Source: B73-G16 sp964448445
GTDB lineage: Bacteria; Desulfobacterota; B13-G15
Assembly: GCA_964448445.1 (NCBI GenBank)
Contig: CAYVAU010000001.1
Coordinates: forward strand, 1 to 63,758
Direction: 5' to 3'
Length of the DNA stretch: 63,758 nt
Positions 41,467 through 50,732 of this stretch are shown here, piece by piece. Positions within the stretch are counted from its first letter, which is position 1, and each line of letters starts with the position of its first letter. The notes beneath the pieces are model-generated. The model ran no database searches. It was not told where the DNA came from and saw nothing but the letters and a program-made list of their open reading frames with translations. Made by a program: the position numbers and the translations under genes.

Positions 41467-42999
41467 GTGAGACCCCCACTGGTCGAGGCCATGCTCGATC
41501 CGGGTTTTTACCCCCACAAGCCCAAAGGGGTGAGGCTTATCGAGACCCATATCTCCTGGGTGTTCCTCACGGGATCTTATGCCTACAAGGTGAAGAAACC
41601 GGTGAACTTCGGCTTTCTGGACTTCACCACCCTCAAGCAGCGAACACACTTCGCCCATGAGGAGGTGAGGCTCAATCGCAGGCTCTCGCCCGAGATCTAC
41701 CTGGGAGTCCTGGAGATAAGGAGGCGGGATGGCGGATTCAGCCTCCAGGGTCCGGGTGAAGTGGTTGAGGTGGCAGTGTGGATGAAGGAGCTCCGGGAGG
41801 AATGGAGGCTTGATCTGCTGTTGGAATCGGGGAAGGTGGGACATGGCCTTTGGGACCTCATCGCCGAAAGGATAGCCCGCTTCCATGGGGAGGCCGAGAC
41901 CAACCCTTACATTGCCTCCTTTGGCGAGCCCGAAAAGGTCATGGTAAATGTGAAGGAGAACTTCGATCAAACTGAGCCCTTCAGGGATATAACCATTCCC
42001 AAGGGCTGGTTTGTGGACTTAAGGGATTACTCCTTTGGCTTTCTGACCGAGCGCAGGGACCTCTTCAAGAGGAGGATCCAAAACGGTCGCATCCGCGAGG
42101 GACATGGAGACCTGCACACCGAAAACATCTACTATGATGGGAAGCAGCTCCATGTGCTCGACTGCATCGAGTTCAACGAGAGGTTTCGGTTTCAGGACAC
42201 AGCTTCCGATGTCGCCTTTCTTTTGATGGACCTTGAGGCGAGGGGGTTTGAAGAAGGGGGGTGGCGTTTCTTGAACGGTTACCTGCAATACAGTGGAGAT
42301 TTCGAACTCCTTCAGGTCCTCCGTTTCTACAAAATCTACAGGGCCTACGTGAGGGGAAAGATCGAAAGCTTCCAGATGGCCCAGAAGGGAAAGGCGGCCG
42401 AGGAGAAGGCAAGGGGGTATTTCGAGCTCGCCTGGCGTTATCTGGTCGAAGAAAGGCCCCGTTTCCTTCTGGCAAGCTGTGGGGTAATGGGCAGTGGCAA
42501 GAGCACCCTTTGCATGGAGCTGGCATCAAGGCTTGGGGCGGTCCTTATAAGGTCCGATTCGGTGAGGAAACTCTCCCTGGGGATCCCTCCCTGGGAGCAC
42601 CGTTACGAACCCTTCGGGCAGGGCATTTACAGCCCCGAGGTCACCGATTCGGTCTACAAGCGGATGATCTCCCTTGCGGAGGAGGTCCTTGGGGCCGGAT
42701 ATCCGGTGATCCTGGATGGGTCCTTCTCCAAGGCTTCCCACAGGAGGATGGTCTCAGAGCTCGCCCAGAGGTTGGGCATTCCCTATCTATTCCTTTACAC
42801 TCAATGCCCGGTGGAGGTAATAAAGGAGAGGATAGGCAAAAGGAGGGATATCTCGGACGGGAGGGTCGAGATCCTCGAGGAGCATATCCGTTCCTTCGAG
42901 ACCCCAAAGGAGCTTCCCCCCGAGAGGGTCCTTTCCGTCGATACCCGGGGACCCCTCTCGGTGGAGGTGATCCGGGAAGTGAGGAAAAGGGTTAGGTGA
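41467..42999 (+). CDS. APH-like kinase fused to a P-loop kinase (COG2187-COG0645)
   Basis: A 510-residue two-domain protein from GTG 41467. Residues 1-325 resemble aminoglycoside phosphotransferases: VKKPVNFGFLDF, the Brenner-type catalytic loop HGDLHTENIYYDG (about 211) and LDCIEFNERFRFQD. Residues 332-510 are a small P-loop kinase with GVMGSGKST (about 338-346), RSDSVRK and LDGSFSK. This pairing is a known but uncharacterised family; no aminoglycoside resistance should be assumed. It overlaps the next gene by 4 nt. Confidence 0.88.
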   Translation: MRPPLVEAMLDPGFYPHKPKGVRLIETHISWVFLTGSYAYKVKKPVNFGFLDFTTLKQRTHFAHEEVRLNRRLSPEIYLGVLEIRRRDGGFSLQGPGEVVEVAVWMKELREEWRLDLLLESGKVGHGLWDLIAERIARFHGEAETNPYIASFGEPEKVMVNVKENFDQTEPFRDITIPKGWFVDLRDYSFGFLTERRDLFKRRIQNGRIREGHGDLHTENIYYDGKQLHVLDCIEFNERFRFQDTASDVAFLLMDLEARGFEEGGWRFLNGYLQYSGDFELLQVLRFYKIYRAYVRGKIESFQMAQKGKAAEEKARGYFELAWRYLVEERPRFLLASCGVMGSGKSTLCMELASRLGAVLIRSDSVRKLSLGIPPWEHRYEPFGQGIYSPEVTDSVYKRMISLAEEVLGAGYPVILDGSFSKASHRRMVSELAQRLGIPYLFLYTQCPVEVIKERIGKRRDISDGRVEILEEHIRSFETPKELPPERVLSVDTRGPLSVEVIREVRKRVR

Positions 43000-43997
43000 A
43001 GGAGGGCAATCGCCAGAAGGAGCTTTGGGCCTATGTGAGGCTTCTGGAGGAATTCCTCCAGGTCTGGCTCTATTTCAAGGACCTTTACCGCAAGTATCGC
43101 AGGAAGGAGTTGACCTTTGGAGATATTGCCGCTTTTGTGGGCGACAAGGACCCCTACCTGCCCATGTATCACCTGAAGGAGCTTTCCCACCGGCTCTTCC
43201 GGGATCCCGAAGGGAAGCCCCCTGAGGAGGGGAGGCTCATAGATCTGGCCATAGGCTCCATCTTCCATGAGGCCATGAAGCTGAGGGAAAACCTCTATCA
43301 GCTGGAGGTTTATAGGCCTTCTTATCAGAGGATCAGGACCGAGGAACTTTCCCCTTACCAGGAGAGGCTCCATCAGGAATTCTCCAAGATCGGCAGGAGG
43401 GCCGAGAGGGCCCTAAGGGAGGGGATGGCCGAGGCCCGGAGGCTCTTCCAGAACACCCTGGAGCAGATAAGGGCCTTCATGGCCGCAAGGGGGAAGGGAA
43501 ATCCCTTGCTCGTTCGCTTTCTGCTTAAGTCCGAGGGCCTCCTGCGCCGCGCCTACGGCAGGAGGGGCTTCGATAGCCTGATGGCGGAGATATTTCCTGA
43601 AGGGGTGGCCTCGGCCTTAAGGGAAGGGGCCTTAAGCCTTATGGAAGGGATGCATTTCGGGGAGGCCGAAAAACTCTGGGAACGTTACCTGCGGTTCAAC
43701 CCCGATGATCTGGAGGCCCGTTTCCTGAGACTTTATTGCCGGGGCTACGATGCATATCTTCAGAACAGATATGGGGTGGCCTTGACAGCGTGGCGGAAGG
43801 CATTGAGATTTGCCGAGGCCATGGGGGTCCCAAACGCCAAGGGGTACCTCGAGAGGATGGCGGAACTGACGGCCCGTATGGGAAGGGAATTGCAGGAGGA
43901 GGACAAGGAAGGTCAGGCCAGGGTTGCCTTCAGGCTTTCGGAGAAACTCAGGTTGAAAAGCATGCAAGGAGGGAAAGATGCCGATTTACGAGTTTGA
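42996..43997 (+). CDS. Uncharacterised helical protein with TPR-like repeats
   Basis: I do not recognise the family. The 333-residue product (GTG 42996) is Glu/Arg/Leu-rich and helical. The N-terminal third contains LRENLYQLEVYRPSYQRI; the C-terminal part (about 213-290) has TPR-like periodicity with EKLWERYLRFNPDDLEARF and AWRKALRFAEAMG. There are no membrane segments or cysteine motifs. It is coupled to the kinase-fusion gene by a 4-nt overlap and to fmdB by a 20-nt overlap, so it is probably made with them. Confidence 0.7.
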   Translation: MKEGNRQKELWAYVRLLEEFLQVWLYFKDLYRKYRRKELTFGDIAAFVGDKDPYLPMYHLKELSHRLFRDPEGKPPEEGRLIDLAIGSIFHEAMKLRENLYQLEVYRPSYQRIRTEELSPYQERLHQEFSKIGRRAERALREGMAEARRLFQNTLEQIRAFMAARGKGNPLLVRFLLKSEGLLRRAYGRRGFDSLMAEIFPEGVASALREGALSLMEGMHFGEAEKLWERYLRFNPDDLEARFLRLYCRGYDAYLQNRYGVALTAWRKALRFAEAMGVPNAKGYLERMAELTARMGRELQEEDKEGQARVAFRLSEKLRLKSMQGGKDADLRV

Positions 43998-44202
43998 GTG
44001 TGAGAACTGTGGAGAGACCTTTGAGACCCTGTTGCTTTCGCGATCCAATGAGGTGAGCTGTCCCCACTGTGGGGGGAGGAACCTCAAGAGGGTGATGTCG
44101 ATTTGTGCCCTCTCTGCAGGAGGAAGATTCCGCTCAACCGCTTCGAGTTCCGGCGGCTGTTCCGGCTGCAGTACCACAAGTTGCGCAGGGTGTAAGCCCT
44201 AA
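43978..44202 (+). CDS. FmdB-family zinc ribbon protein
   Basis: A 74-residue protein with the FmdB (CxxC-CxxC) zinc ribbon: MPIYEFECENCGETFE and VSCPHCGG. The tail is unusually rich in Ser, Gly and Cys (CSGCSTTSCAGC), adding five cysteines. The role is unknown; some family members act as putative regulators. It overlaps the preceding gene by 20 nt and the convergent radical SAM gene by 4 nt. Confidence 0.92.
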   Translation: MPIYEFECENCGETFETLLLSRSNEVSCPHCGGRNLKRVMSICALSAGGRFRSTASSSGGCSGCSTTSCAGCKP

Positions 44203-45344
44203 AGAAAGGCTTCCTTCATCCTGAAGATAGCTCCCTCAACCCCTCCGGGGTATTCCCGCTCCAATTTCCGCTTCAATTCCTCCACCTGGTTGAAGCGCAC
44301 CAGATCCTCCATGTCATCGAGCCTCTCGTAAACCCCGGCCCTCCTCCCCAGGCAGAAATTAAGCTTCTCTTCAGGGGAGAGGGAGAGGAAGCGGTCGATT
44401 ATCCCCAGCAGTTTCGGCTTTTCTTCGGGTATCTTCCCCTCCAGTTCCCCCAGAAGGTTCAGGATGTGGTCGCTTACTAGGTAACTTTCGGCCTCAAGGG
44501 ACTCCACAAAGAGCCTTATCTCCCTCACCACTTCCTCTTCACTTTCGAGCTCAAACTCCCCTCGCTGGATCTTTTCCCACAAGGGCATCTGTGGTAGGAC
44601 CATGAGGGTCCTCAAGCGGATGAAGTGGGGGCTGATTTGGTTAAGGACCTCGGCGGTCTTCAGAGCGTGTTCCCTCCACCATCGCCTCCCTCCAAGCCCT
44701 GGCATGACGTACTCGGAAAGCTCGATTCCGGCCTCCATGATCTTTCTGCCCGCCTCAATATGCTGAGAAGCCGTAACCCCCTTTCTCATGTAATCGAGGA
44801 GGGGATCCCACCCGGTCTCAAGGCCCAAATGTAGCCTCGTCAGGCCGGCTTCCCTCAGCAGTTTCAGATCCTCGACGGTCTTGGTCCTTGCGATGGTTCG
44901 GGAACGGGCATAGCTGGTTATCCTTTCCACCTGGGGGAACCTTTCCTTCAGATGGGTGAGGATCTCGGCGAGATCTTGGGCCTTGAGCACGAGGGAGTTG
45001 GCATCCTGCAGAAACACCGTCTTCCCCCCCAAGTGGAGCCAGAGGGCGATCATGCGGAAACACTCGTTGTGAGGCTGGCCGAACACATAATGGAGGACCT
45101 CCCTTGAGATCTCCCCCCCTGCTCCAAGGCGCCAGGAGATTTCCCTCAATTGCTGGGCTATGCGGTAAGCGTTGTCGATATCCTCCTTTACCTCCTTTAC
45201 ACTTCGGCGCTCAAAACGCCTGCCCTTGTAGATATGACAAAAAAGACACTTGTTCCACGGGCAGTTGCGGGTGATCCGTAAAAGAAGGCTGTAAGCCTCA
45301 CTTGGTGGCCTTATGGGACCTATTTCGAACCTCACCTCCCGCAT
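44199..45344 (-). CDS. Radical SAM protein with CX4CX2C motif
   Basis: A 381-residue radical SAM enzyme. The cluster motif near residue 30 is NCPWNKCLFC, with four residues between the first two cysteines rather than the canonical three. The TIM-barrel continues with FLQDANSLVLKAQDLAEIL, TSYARSRTIARTKTVEDLK and RLHLGLETGWDPLLDYMRKGV, which resembles the YhcC/B12-independent branch of radical SAM proteins. There is no C-terminal cysteine cluster. The substrate is unknown. It is a single gene between the convergent fmdB and the mltG gene. Confidence 0.85.
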   Translation of the reverse strand: MREVRFEIGPIRPPSEAYSLLLRITRNCPWNKCLFCHIYKGRRFERRSVKEVKEDIDNAYRIAQQLREISWRLGAGGEISREVLHYVFGQPHNECFRMIALWLHLGGKTVFLQDANSLVLKAQDLAEILTHLKERFPQVERITSYARSRTIARTKTVEDLKLLREAGLTRLHLGLETGWDPLLDYMRKGVTASQHIEAGRKIMEAGIELSEYVMPGLGGRRWWREHALKTAEVLNQISPHFIRLRTLMVLPQMPLWEKIQRGEFELESEEEVVREIRLFVESLEAESYLVSDHILNLLGELEGKIPEEKPKLLGIIDRFLSLSPEEKLNFCLGRRAGVYERLDDMEDLVRFNQVEELKRKLEREYPGGVEGAIFRMKEAFL

Positions 45345-45363
45345 CCCAAAACAGGATAACCCC

Positions 45364-46368
45364 CTATCTGGGGAGTTTCAATCTCCTTTGATAGATCCTC
45401 ACTGCCCGGTTGTGTTCCTTGAGGGTCCTGGAGAAGTGGTGGGTACCATCGTTTTTGGAGACGAAATAAAGGTAAGGGACATCGGCGGGATAGAGGGCCG
45501 CCCTGAGGGAATCCACTCCGGGATTGCATATAGGGGTGGGGGGAAGTCCCCGCAGAAGATAGGTGTTGTAAGGGCTAGGGGTCCGGAGGTGTTCCCTGCG
45601 GAGATCACCCCGAAAGCTTTCACCGAGGCCGTAGATCACGGTAGGATCAGCACAGAGGGGCATCCGCTTCTTCAGGCGGTTGTGAAATACCGCCGATATC
45701 AGGGGTTTTTCCCAGGAGACGGACGTCTCCTTCTCGATGATGGAGGCCAGGGTAAGGACCTCGTAGTCGGTGAATCCGAGCTCTTTGGCCCTCAAAGAGA
45801 AGGCCTCAGGCCAATGGCGGCGGAAATTATCGACCATCACCCTTATAACCTTCTTCGGGTCCTCCGCAGGGGAGAAGAGGTAGGTATCGGGGAAGAGGAA
45901 TCCCTCAAGGCTTGGGTAATGAAGGCCCAGGGATTGCAGAAAATGCCGATCCCTGGATGCCTCAAGGAAGGCCTTCTTTGATTTGACTACTCCCTCCCTT
46001 TCTAGGATCTCAGCTATCTGGCTCACGGTTAAGCCCTCCGGTATCACCACCTTCAACAGGATTCCCCTTCCCTCCTTCAGGATCCTCAAGATCTCGAGGG
46101 GAGACAGGGGCTCTTGGAAGCGGTAAATGCCGGCCCTTATCCTCCTGTCCGTTCCTGTAATCCTCCCATAGAGATAGAGGGGAAGGGAAGTACCGATCAG
46201 CCCCCTTTCCTTGAGCAGCAAAAGGACCTCCTTGAAACTCGCCCCTTTGGGTATGGTCACCTCCTGAGGGGTCCAGGATTGGGGAGGGGTGCTCAGTTCG
46301 GACCAGGAGAGGACCAGGAGCAGGAAGGCCCCTGCGGCCAGAAGGACGAGGGGCTTATCGGGACGCAT
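45364..46368 (-). CDS. mltG: Endolytic transglycosylase MltG
   Basis: Cleaves nascent glycan strands at the inner membrane. An N-terminal membrane helix (LVLLAAGAFLLLVLSW) is followed by a LysM-like region (KGASFKEVLLLLKERGL) and the YceG domain, where LASIIEKET carries the catalytic Glu. The end block CNPGVDSLRAALYP is conserved. Length 334 residues. It overlaps ruvX by 14 nt and lies downstream of it. Confidence 0.94.
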   Translation of the reverse strand: MRPDKPLVLLAAGAFLLLVLSWSELSTPPQSWTPQEVTIPKGASFKEVLLLLKERGLIGTSLPLYLYGRITGTDRRIRAGIYRFQEPLSPLEILRILKEGRGILLKVVIPEGLTVSQIAEILEREGVVKSKKAFLEASRDRHFLQSLGLHYPSLEGFLFPDTYLFSPAEDPKKVIRVMVDNFRRHWPEAFSLRAKELGFTDYEVLTLASIIEKETSVSWEKPLISAVFHNRLKKRMPLCADPTVIYGLGESFRGDLRREHLRTPSPYNTYLLRGLPPTPICNPGVDSLRAALYPADVPYLYFVSKNDGTHHFSRTLKEHNRAVRIYQRRLKLPR

Positions 46369-46780
46369 CGCCGTGTCTCCGCGCCTCCAGGTACCCTTGC
46401 AGGATGATGGCCGCCGCCAGTTTGTCCCTCACCTTCTTCCTCTTTCGGCGGCTCTGATCGGCCTGAAGCAGGATCCTCTCTGCTTGCTGGGTGCTGAACC
46501 TCTCGTCCCAAAATCTCACCGGTAGGCCGAGGGCCGCCTTGAGCTCCTCTGCAAAGGCCATCACCTTCTGGGCCTGGACCCCAAGGGAGCCGTCTGCCCG
46601 AAGGGGTAACCCTATGACCACCTCTTGGACGTTGTACCGAAGGGCTATCTCCCTGAGCCGCTTCAGGGTATCTGTCCCCTTCCTCTCGATGACCTCAAGT
46701 CCCTGAGCGATGATTCCCATCTGATCGCTCAAAGCGACCCCTATGCGCTTCTCCCCCACATCCAGGCCCATGATCCTCAT
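46355..46780 (-). CDS. ruvX: Holliday junction resolvase-like protein RuvX/YqgF
   Basis: RNase H-fold nuclease involved in rRNA maturation or recombination, about 141 residues. The start is MRIMGLDVGEKRIGVALSD at 46780 (an upstream in-frame ATG at 46816 adds 12 residues and is not family-like). VIGLPLRADGS, RFWDERFST and a late acidic position (KLAAAIILQGYLE) are typical. A TATAAT box lies at 46796-46791, only 10 bases before the ATG. Confidence 0.92.
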   Translation of the reverse strand: MRIMGLDVGEKRIGVALSDQMGIIAQGLEVIERKGTDTLKRLREIALRYNVQEVVIGLPLRADGSLGVQAQKVMAFAEELKAALGLPVRFWDERFSTQQAERILLQADQSRRKRKKVRDKLAAAIILQGYLEARRHGDASR

Positions 46781-46860
46781 CTTCCTGACGATTATATCCC
46801 TTTCCCGCAGGCCCAAGGAGGTTGCCTTCCCTTTGCCGTTGATGATACCCTTAGGCCACC

Positions 46861-47514
46861 ATGGCCAGCGGGATGAGGATAAGGTGGCTTGTGGTGGGTC
46901 CCCTTCAGACCAACTGTTACATCCTTTCCTGCGAAAGGACGGGGCTTTGTGCGGTAATAGATCCCGGAGGGGATGGGCCGAGGATCCAGAAGACCATAGA
47001 AGAAGAAGGCCTGCAGGTCCTTTACATCATCAATACCCATGGACATTTCGATCACACGGGGGCCAATGCCTATCTTAAAGCCATAAGCAGTGCCGAACTG
47101 CTCATCCACCGGGCCGATGCCCCAATGATCCTCCAACAATCAAGGAGTGCAGCCATGTGGGGGTTGCAGGTGGAGGATTCGCCCCCACCCGATAGGTTTA
47201 TCGATGAGGGTGACCTCATCATCATCGGCGACATCACCCTCAGGGTCCTCCATACCCCTGGCCATACCCCCGGGGGGATCTCGCTCTTCACCGACAGGGT
47301 GGTTTTTGTGGGCGATACCCTCTTTGCGGGCTCCATAGGCAGGACCGATTTCCCGGGCGGAAATTACCACCAGTTGATCTCATCGGTCAGGGAGAAGCTC
47401 TTTCCCCTGGGGGACGACGTGGTGGTCTATCCGGGTCACGGTCCCGAAACCACCATCGGACAGGAGAAGAGGACAAACCCCTTCTTCACAGGCCACGGAT
47501 TCGACTGGCTTTGA
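46861..47514 (+). CDS. Metallo-beta-lactamase-fold hydrolase (glyoxalase II-like)
   Basis: A 217-residue hydrolase. The N-terminus RIRWLVVGPLQTNCYILSC, the metal motif INTHGHFDHTGAN, HTPGHTPGGISLF, GDTLFAGSIGRTDFPGG and VYPGHGPETTIGQEKRTNPF are the glyoxalase II-like or YcbL pattern. The YcbL-type C-terminal substrate domain is absent, as in other short relatives. It is divergent from ruvX. Confidence 0.93.
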   Translation: MASGMRIRWLVVGPLQTNCYILSCERTGLCAVIDPGGDGPRIQKTIEEEGLQVLYIINTHGHFDHTGANAYLKAISSAELLIHRADAPMILQQSRSAAMWGLQVEDSPPPDRFIDEGDLIIIGDITLRVLHTPGHTPGGISLFTDRVVFVGDTLFAGSIGRTDFPGGNYHQLISSVREKLFPLGDDVVVYPGHGPETTIGQEKRTNPFFTGHGFDWL

Positions 47515-49365
47515 TCAGCCTTCCTGCTGAAAGCCGTAGGGTTCCAACAGTTTGGGGTTCAACCTGACCCCTTCCTCCTCCATCCTCTTGTTCAACCAGT
47601 TTGAGAGGATCTGCCTCTGCCAGATCTTCTCAAGGGCTAAAGCAAACCCCTCGGCATTGGGGCCCTTTCTCTCCTCCACCTCCTTCAACCTGAGGGCGAA
47701 AACCCTCCCCTGGATCTCGAAGGGGACGGGGGCAACAGGTTGGGAAGGAGTAAGTAGGGCCAGCTCTTCAGACCAGTAACGGGCCACCTCGGCCCTGGAG
47801 ATCGGCCCAACGGTCTCCTTCCCCAAGGCATACCTTCTCATCAATTCCGTCGGTTCCCTTCCTTCCCTCCAGCGCTGTAGGATCTCCTGAGCTATGGCCC
47901 GTGCCCGCAAGATCGCCTTCTGCTGCACAACCCTCCTCCTCACCTCCTCTCTGACCTCCTCAAGGGAAGGGATCCTTGAGGGGATCCTCTCCAGAAGCTT
48001 CAGGACGAAGAACCTCCCCCCATCCTCCACCATCGGGGAGATTTCCCCTGGGGTAAGAGAAAAGGCAACCCCCAGTAACTTCGGACACCTTCCTAGCCCC
48101 TTTATCTCATCGGCACGGGAAAGGGGCCCTACTATGTGGACCTCAAGCCCCATCTGTTTGGCATATTCCTCGAAATCTCCCTTTTTGGCATGGTAGGCGA
48201 AATCGGCCATCTTCATGGCACACAGGTCTTCGGCCTTTTGCCATCGGAGTTTCTCGACGATGCGGTCCTTCACTTCTCCGAAGGGCAAAAGCTTTGCGGG
48301 TTTCCTGTCCAGGAGCTTGACGATGTGAAACCCCCCCCGACCTTCAAAGAGCTTGACCTCACCCTTCTCCATCCGGGAGATGGCCTCCGATAGGTCCTCT
48401 GCGAGGTCACCGAGGGGGATGTAGCCGAGGTCTCCTCCTTTCTGCTTCGTAAGGGGATCTTCGGAGAATCGTTTGGCAAGCGAGGAGAAGTCCTCCCCCT
48501 TCTGCAGCTTTCCCATGACCTCCTGGGCCTTCTCCCTGTCCTTCAGGAAGATGTGCCCAAGCCTCACCCTCTCCGGGATGCTGAACTCCTCGGGATGTCG
48601 CCTGTAGTAATGCTCTGCCTCCTTGGGATCGACGCTCACCTCCTCGAGCACCTCCTGAGGCAGGCACCTCACATAGGCGATCTTCACCTTTTCGGGGATC
48701 CTGAACTCCTCCTGGTGCTCCGAAAGGTACCGGATGAGTTCCTCCTCTCGGACCTCAATCTCCCCCTTTAAGGCCTTGGCCTCCACTTTAATAGCCTCAA
48801 ATACAAGGCGTTCGGAGACCTTCGAGAGGATCCCTTCGGCCTCTTCTCGGCCGAAAAAGGGCATGGCTTCAATGGCCCTCTGGACCCTGCTGCGGAGGAG
48901 TGCTCTGGAGAGATTCTCCTCGAACTCCGAAGGGCTCAAGCCTTGCCGCCTCAGGAAGGAAAGATAAAGCTCCCTGTCGAAACGCCCCCCGCGCTGAAAA
49001 AGCGGCGAGCCGAAGATGGCCTCCCTCAGTTCCTGTGTGGACCCCCTTATACCCCACCTTTGGGCCTCAAGGTAGAGGAGGTGGCCGTTTATGAGGTTCG
49101 AAAGTACACTGCTTGCAACCCCCAGCCTCCTCACCTCCTCCCTTTCCAGGGCCCTTCCGGTCATCCTCTGCAGGCCCTCCAGGGTTTGCCTGAAGGTGCG
49201 ATCGAATTCACCGATGGTTATGGCGTATTTTCCCACCTCGGCCACCACCGTTTCCCTCTTTGAGCCGATCCTTCCCGTCCCCCAGAGGGCGAAGGCCAGG
49301 ATGATGAGTCCCATGATGATCTTTATCCCCCAGGATGCGGCCCGCTTGCGAAAATATTTGAGCAT
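47515..49365 (-). CDS. PpiD/SurA-type peptidyl-prolyl isomerase (periplasmic foldase)
   Basis: A 616-residue protein from ATG 49365 behind GGGAGGAGGGG; the frame is open to 49446 but without the family start. A single membrane anchor (about 14-30) precedes a SurA-like N-terminal domain and a parvulin domain with FSIPERVRLGHIFL and GEDFSSLAKRFSEDP plus GGDLGYIPLGDL. The long helical C-terminal part follows. It probably folds or chaperones outer-membrane and exported proteins. It is divergent from purB. Confidence 0.88.
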   Translation of the reverse strand: MLKYFRKRAASWGIKIIMGLIILAFALWGTGRIGSKRETVVAEVGKYAITIGEFDRTFRQTLEGLQRMTGRALEREEVRRLGVASSVLSNLINGHLLYLEAQRWGIRGSTQELREAIFGSPLFQRGGRFDRELYLSFLRRQGLSPSEFEENLSRALLRSRVQRAIEAMPFFGREEAEGILSKVSERLVFEAIKVEAKALKGEIEVREEELIRYLSEHQEEFRIPEKVKIAYVRCLPQEVLEEVSVDPKEAEHYYRRHPEEFSIPERVRLGHIFLKDREKAQEVMGKLQKGEDFSSLAKRFSEDPLTKQKGGDLGYIPLGDLAEDLSEAISRMEKGEVKLFEGRGGFHIVKLLDRKPAKLLPFGEVKDRIVEKLRWQKAEDLCAMKMADFAYHAKKGDFEEYAKQMGLEVHIVGPLSRADEIKGLGRCPKLLGVAFSLTPGEISPMVEDGGRFFVLKLLERIPSRIPSLEEVREEVRRRVVQQKAILRARAIAQEILQRWREGREPTELMRRYALGKETVGPISRAEVARYWSEELALLTPSQPVAPVPFEIQGRVFALRLKEVEERKGPNAEGFALALEKIWQRQILSNWLNKRMEEEGVRLNPKLLEPYGFQQEG

Positions 49366-49377
49366 CCCCTCCTCCCG

Positions 49378-49405
49378 TTGACCCGGATCCCCTAAATGGT
49401 AGGAT
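49378..49405 (+). promoter_or_regulatory. Possible purB promoter
   Basis: TTGACC (49378-49383) and TAGGAT (49400-49405) are 16 bp apart in the 62-bp gap between the foldase and purB. The -10 box is a weak match, so this is tentative. Confidence 0.3.
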
Positions 49406-49427
49406 AAGGGGCCGAGGAGGTAAAGGG

Positions 49428-50732
49428 ATGATAGAGCGTTACACAAGGCCTAAGATGGCAGAGCTATGGAGCGAGGAGAACAAACTGAGGAAGTGGCTCC
49501 AGGTGGAGATCGCCGTATGCGAAGGTTGGGCAAGACTTGGGGTCATCCCAGAAGGTGACCTCAGGGAGATAAAGCAGAAGGTCCGGCTTGACCCATCGAG
49601 GATCAGGGAACTGGAGAAGGAGACGCGCCACGATGTGGCGGCCTTCGTGATGCAACTGGAGGAGTCCATTGGAAAGGCGGGCAGGTGGATCCACTTTGGC
49701 CTCACTTCTTATGATGTGGTGGATACAGCCCTGGCCCTCCTGCTCAAGGAGGCACTAAAGATAATCCTCGATGACCTGGACCTCCTCATGGAGGTCTTAA
49801 AGGAACGGGCTTTCGAGCACAGGGAAACGGTGATGATCGGCAGGACCCACGGCGTTCACGCCGAACCGGTGACCTTCGGACTGAAGCTCGCCCTTTGGTA
49901 CGATGAGATGAGGCGCAACAGGCATAGGTTGACCTCAGCCCTTGACACCATAAGCGTCGGTAAGATCTCCGGGGCGGTGGGGACCTATGCCCACGTTCCA
50001 CCCGAGGTGGAGGAATATGTTTGCAGCAAGCTCGGGTTGAGGCCTGCACCCATCTCGTCCCAGATCCTCCAAAGGGACAGACACGCCGAGGTGATGGCGG
50101 CCCTCGCCCTTCTGGCTTCCTCGGTGGAAAAGATCGCCCTCGAGATAAGACACCTGCAGAGGACCGAGGTCCTCGAGGTGGAGGAGCCCTTCCTCGAGGG
50201 ACAGAAGGGCTCCTCTGCCATGCCCCATAAGAGGAACCCCGTGGGTTCGGAGAACCTCTGTGGGTTGGCAAGGGTCGTGCGGGGGAACCTCATGGCCGCC
50301 CTTGAGAACATCGCCCTATGGCACGAAAGGGATATAAGCCATTCCTCGGTGGAGAGGATCATACTGCCCGATACCACGATCCTCCTTGACTACATGCTGG
50401 CGAGGCTCACCGGCATCTTGAAGGGGATGAGGATCCACCCCGAAAGGATGAAGGAGAACCTCCTTTTGACCCGAGGGCTCATCTTCTCCGAGTCCCTCAT
50501 GCTCGAGATGATAAAAAGGGGCCTCCAGAGACAGGAGGCTTACCGCTTGGTGCAGAGGAACGCCACTGAGGCATGGGAGAAGGGAAAAGATTTTAAGGAG
50601 CTGATCAGGATAGACCCCGAGATCTCTCAGATCCTCAGCGAAAGGGATATAGAGGAATGCTTTTCCTTGACAAGGCACCTTGAGCACGTTAACTTTGTTT
50701 TCAAAAAGGTATTCGGGAAGGAGAAGGGGTGA
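49428..50732 (+). CDS. purB: Adenylosuccinate lyase
   Basis: Acts twice in purine synthesis, releasing fumarate from SAICAR and adenylosuccinate. The fumarase/aspartase signature GSSAMPHKRNPVGSE is intact, with TSYDVVDTALAL and RTHGVHAEPVTFGLK upstream and HSSVERIILPD after it. Length 434 residues. The ATG at 49428 follows GAGGAGG with 8 nt spacing. Its stop overlaps the GTG of the small membrane protein gene. Confidence 0.96.
   Translation: MIERYTRPKMAELWSEENKLRKWLQVEIAVCEGWARLGVIPEGDLREIKQKVRLDPSRIRELEKETRHDVAAFVMQLEESIGKAGRWIHFGLTSYDVVDTALALLLKEALKIILDDLDLLMEVLKERAFEHRETVMIGRTHGVHAEPVTFGLKLALWYDEMRRNRHRLTSALDTISVGKISGAVGTYAHVPPEVEEYVCSKLGLRPAPISSQILQRDRHAEVMAALALLASSVEKIALEIRHLQRTEVLEVEEPFLEGQKGSSAMPHKRNPVGSENLCGLARVVRGNLMAALENIALWHERDISHSSVERIILPDTTILLDYMLARLTGILKGMRIHPERMKENLLLTRGLIFSESLMLEMIKRGLQRQEAYRLVQRNATEAWEKGKDFKELIRIDPEISQILSERDIEECFSLTRHLEHVNFVFKKVFGKEKG

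Noticed and set aside
41467..42999. Aminoglycoside resistance gene
   Set aside because: The APH-like domain is fused to a P-loop kinase and belongs to a broad housekeeping-type family; resistance is not supported.
6196..47514. The three beta-lactamase-fold proteins as a repeat family
   Set aside because: They belong to different branches (UlaG-like, RNase Z/PqqB-like, glyoxalase II-like) and share only the generic metal motif.
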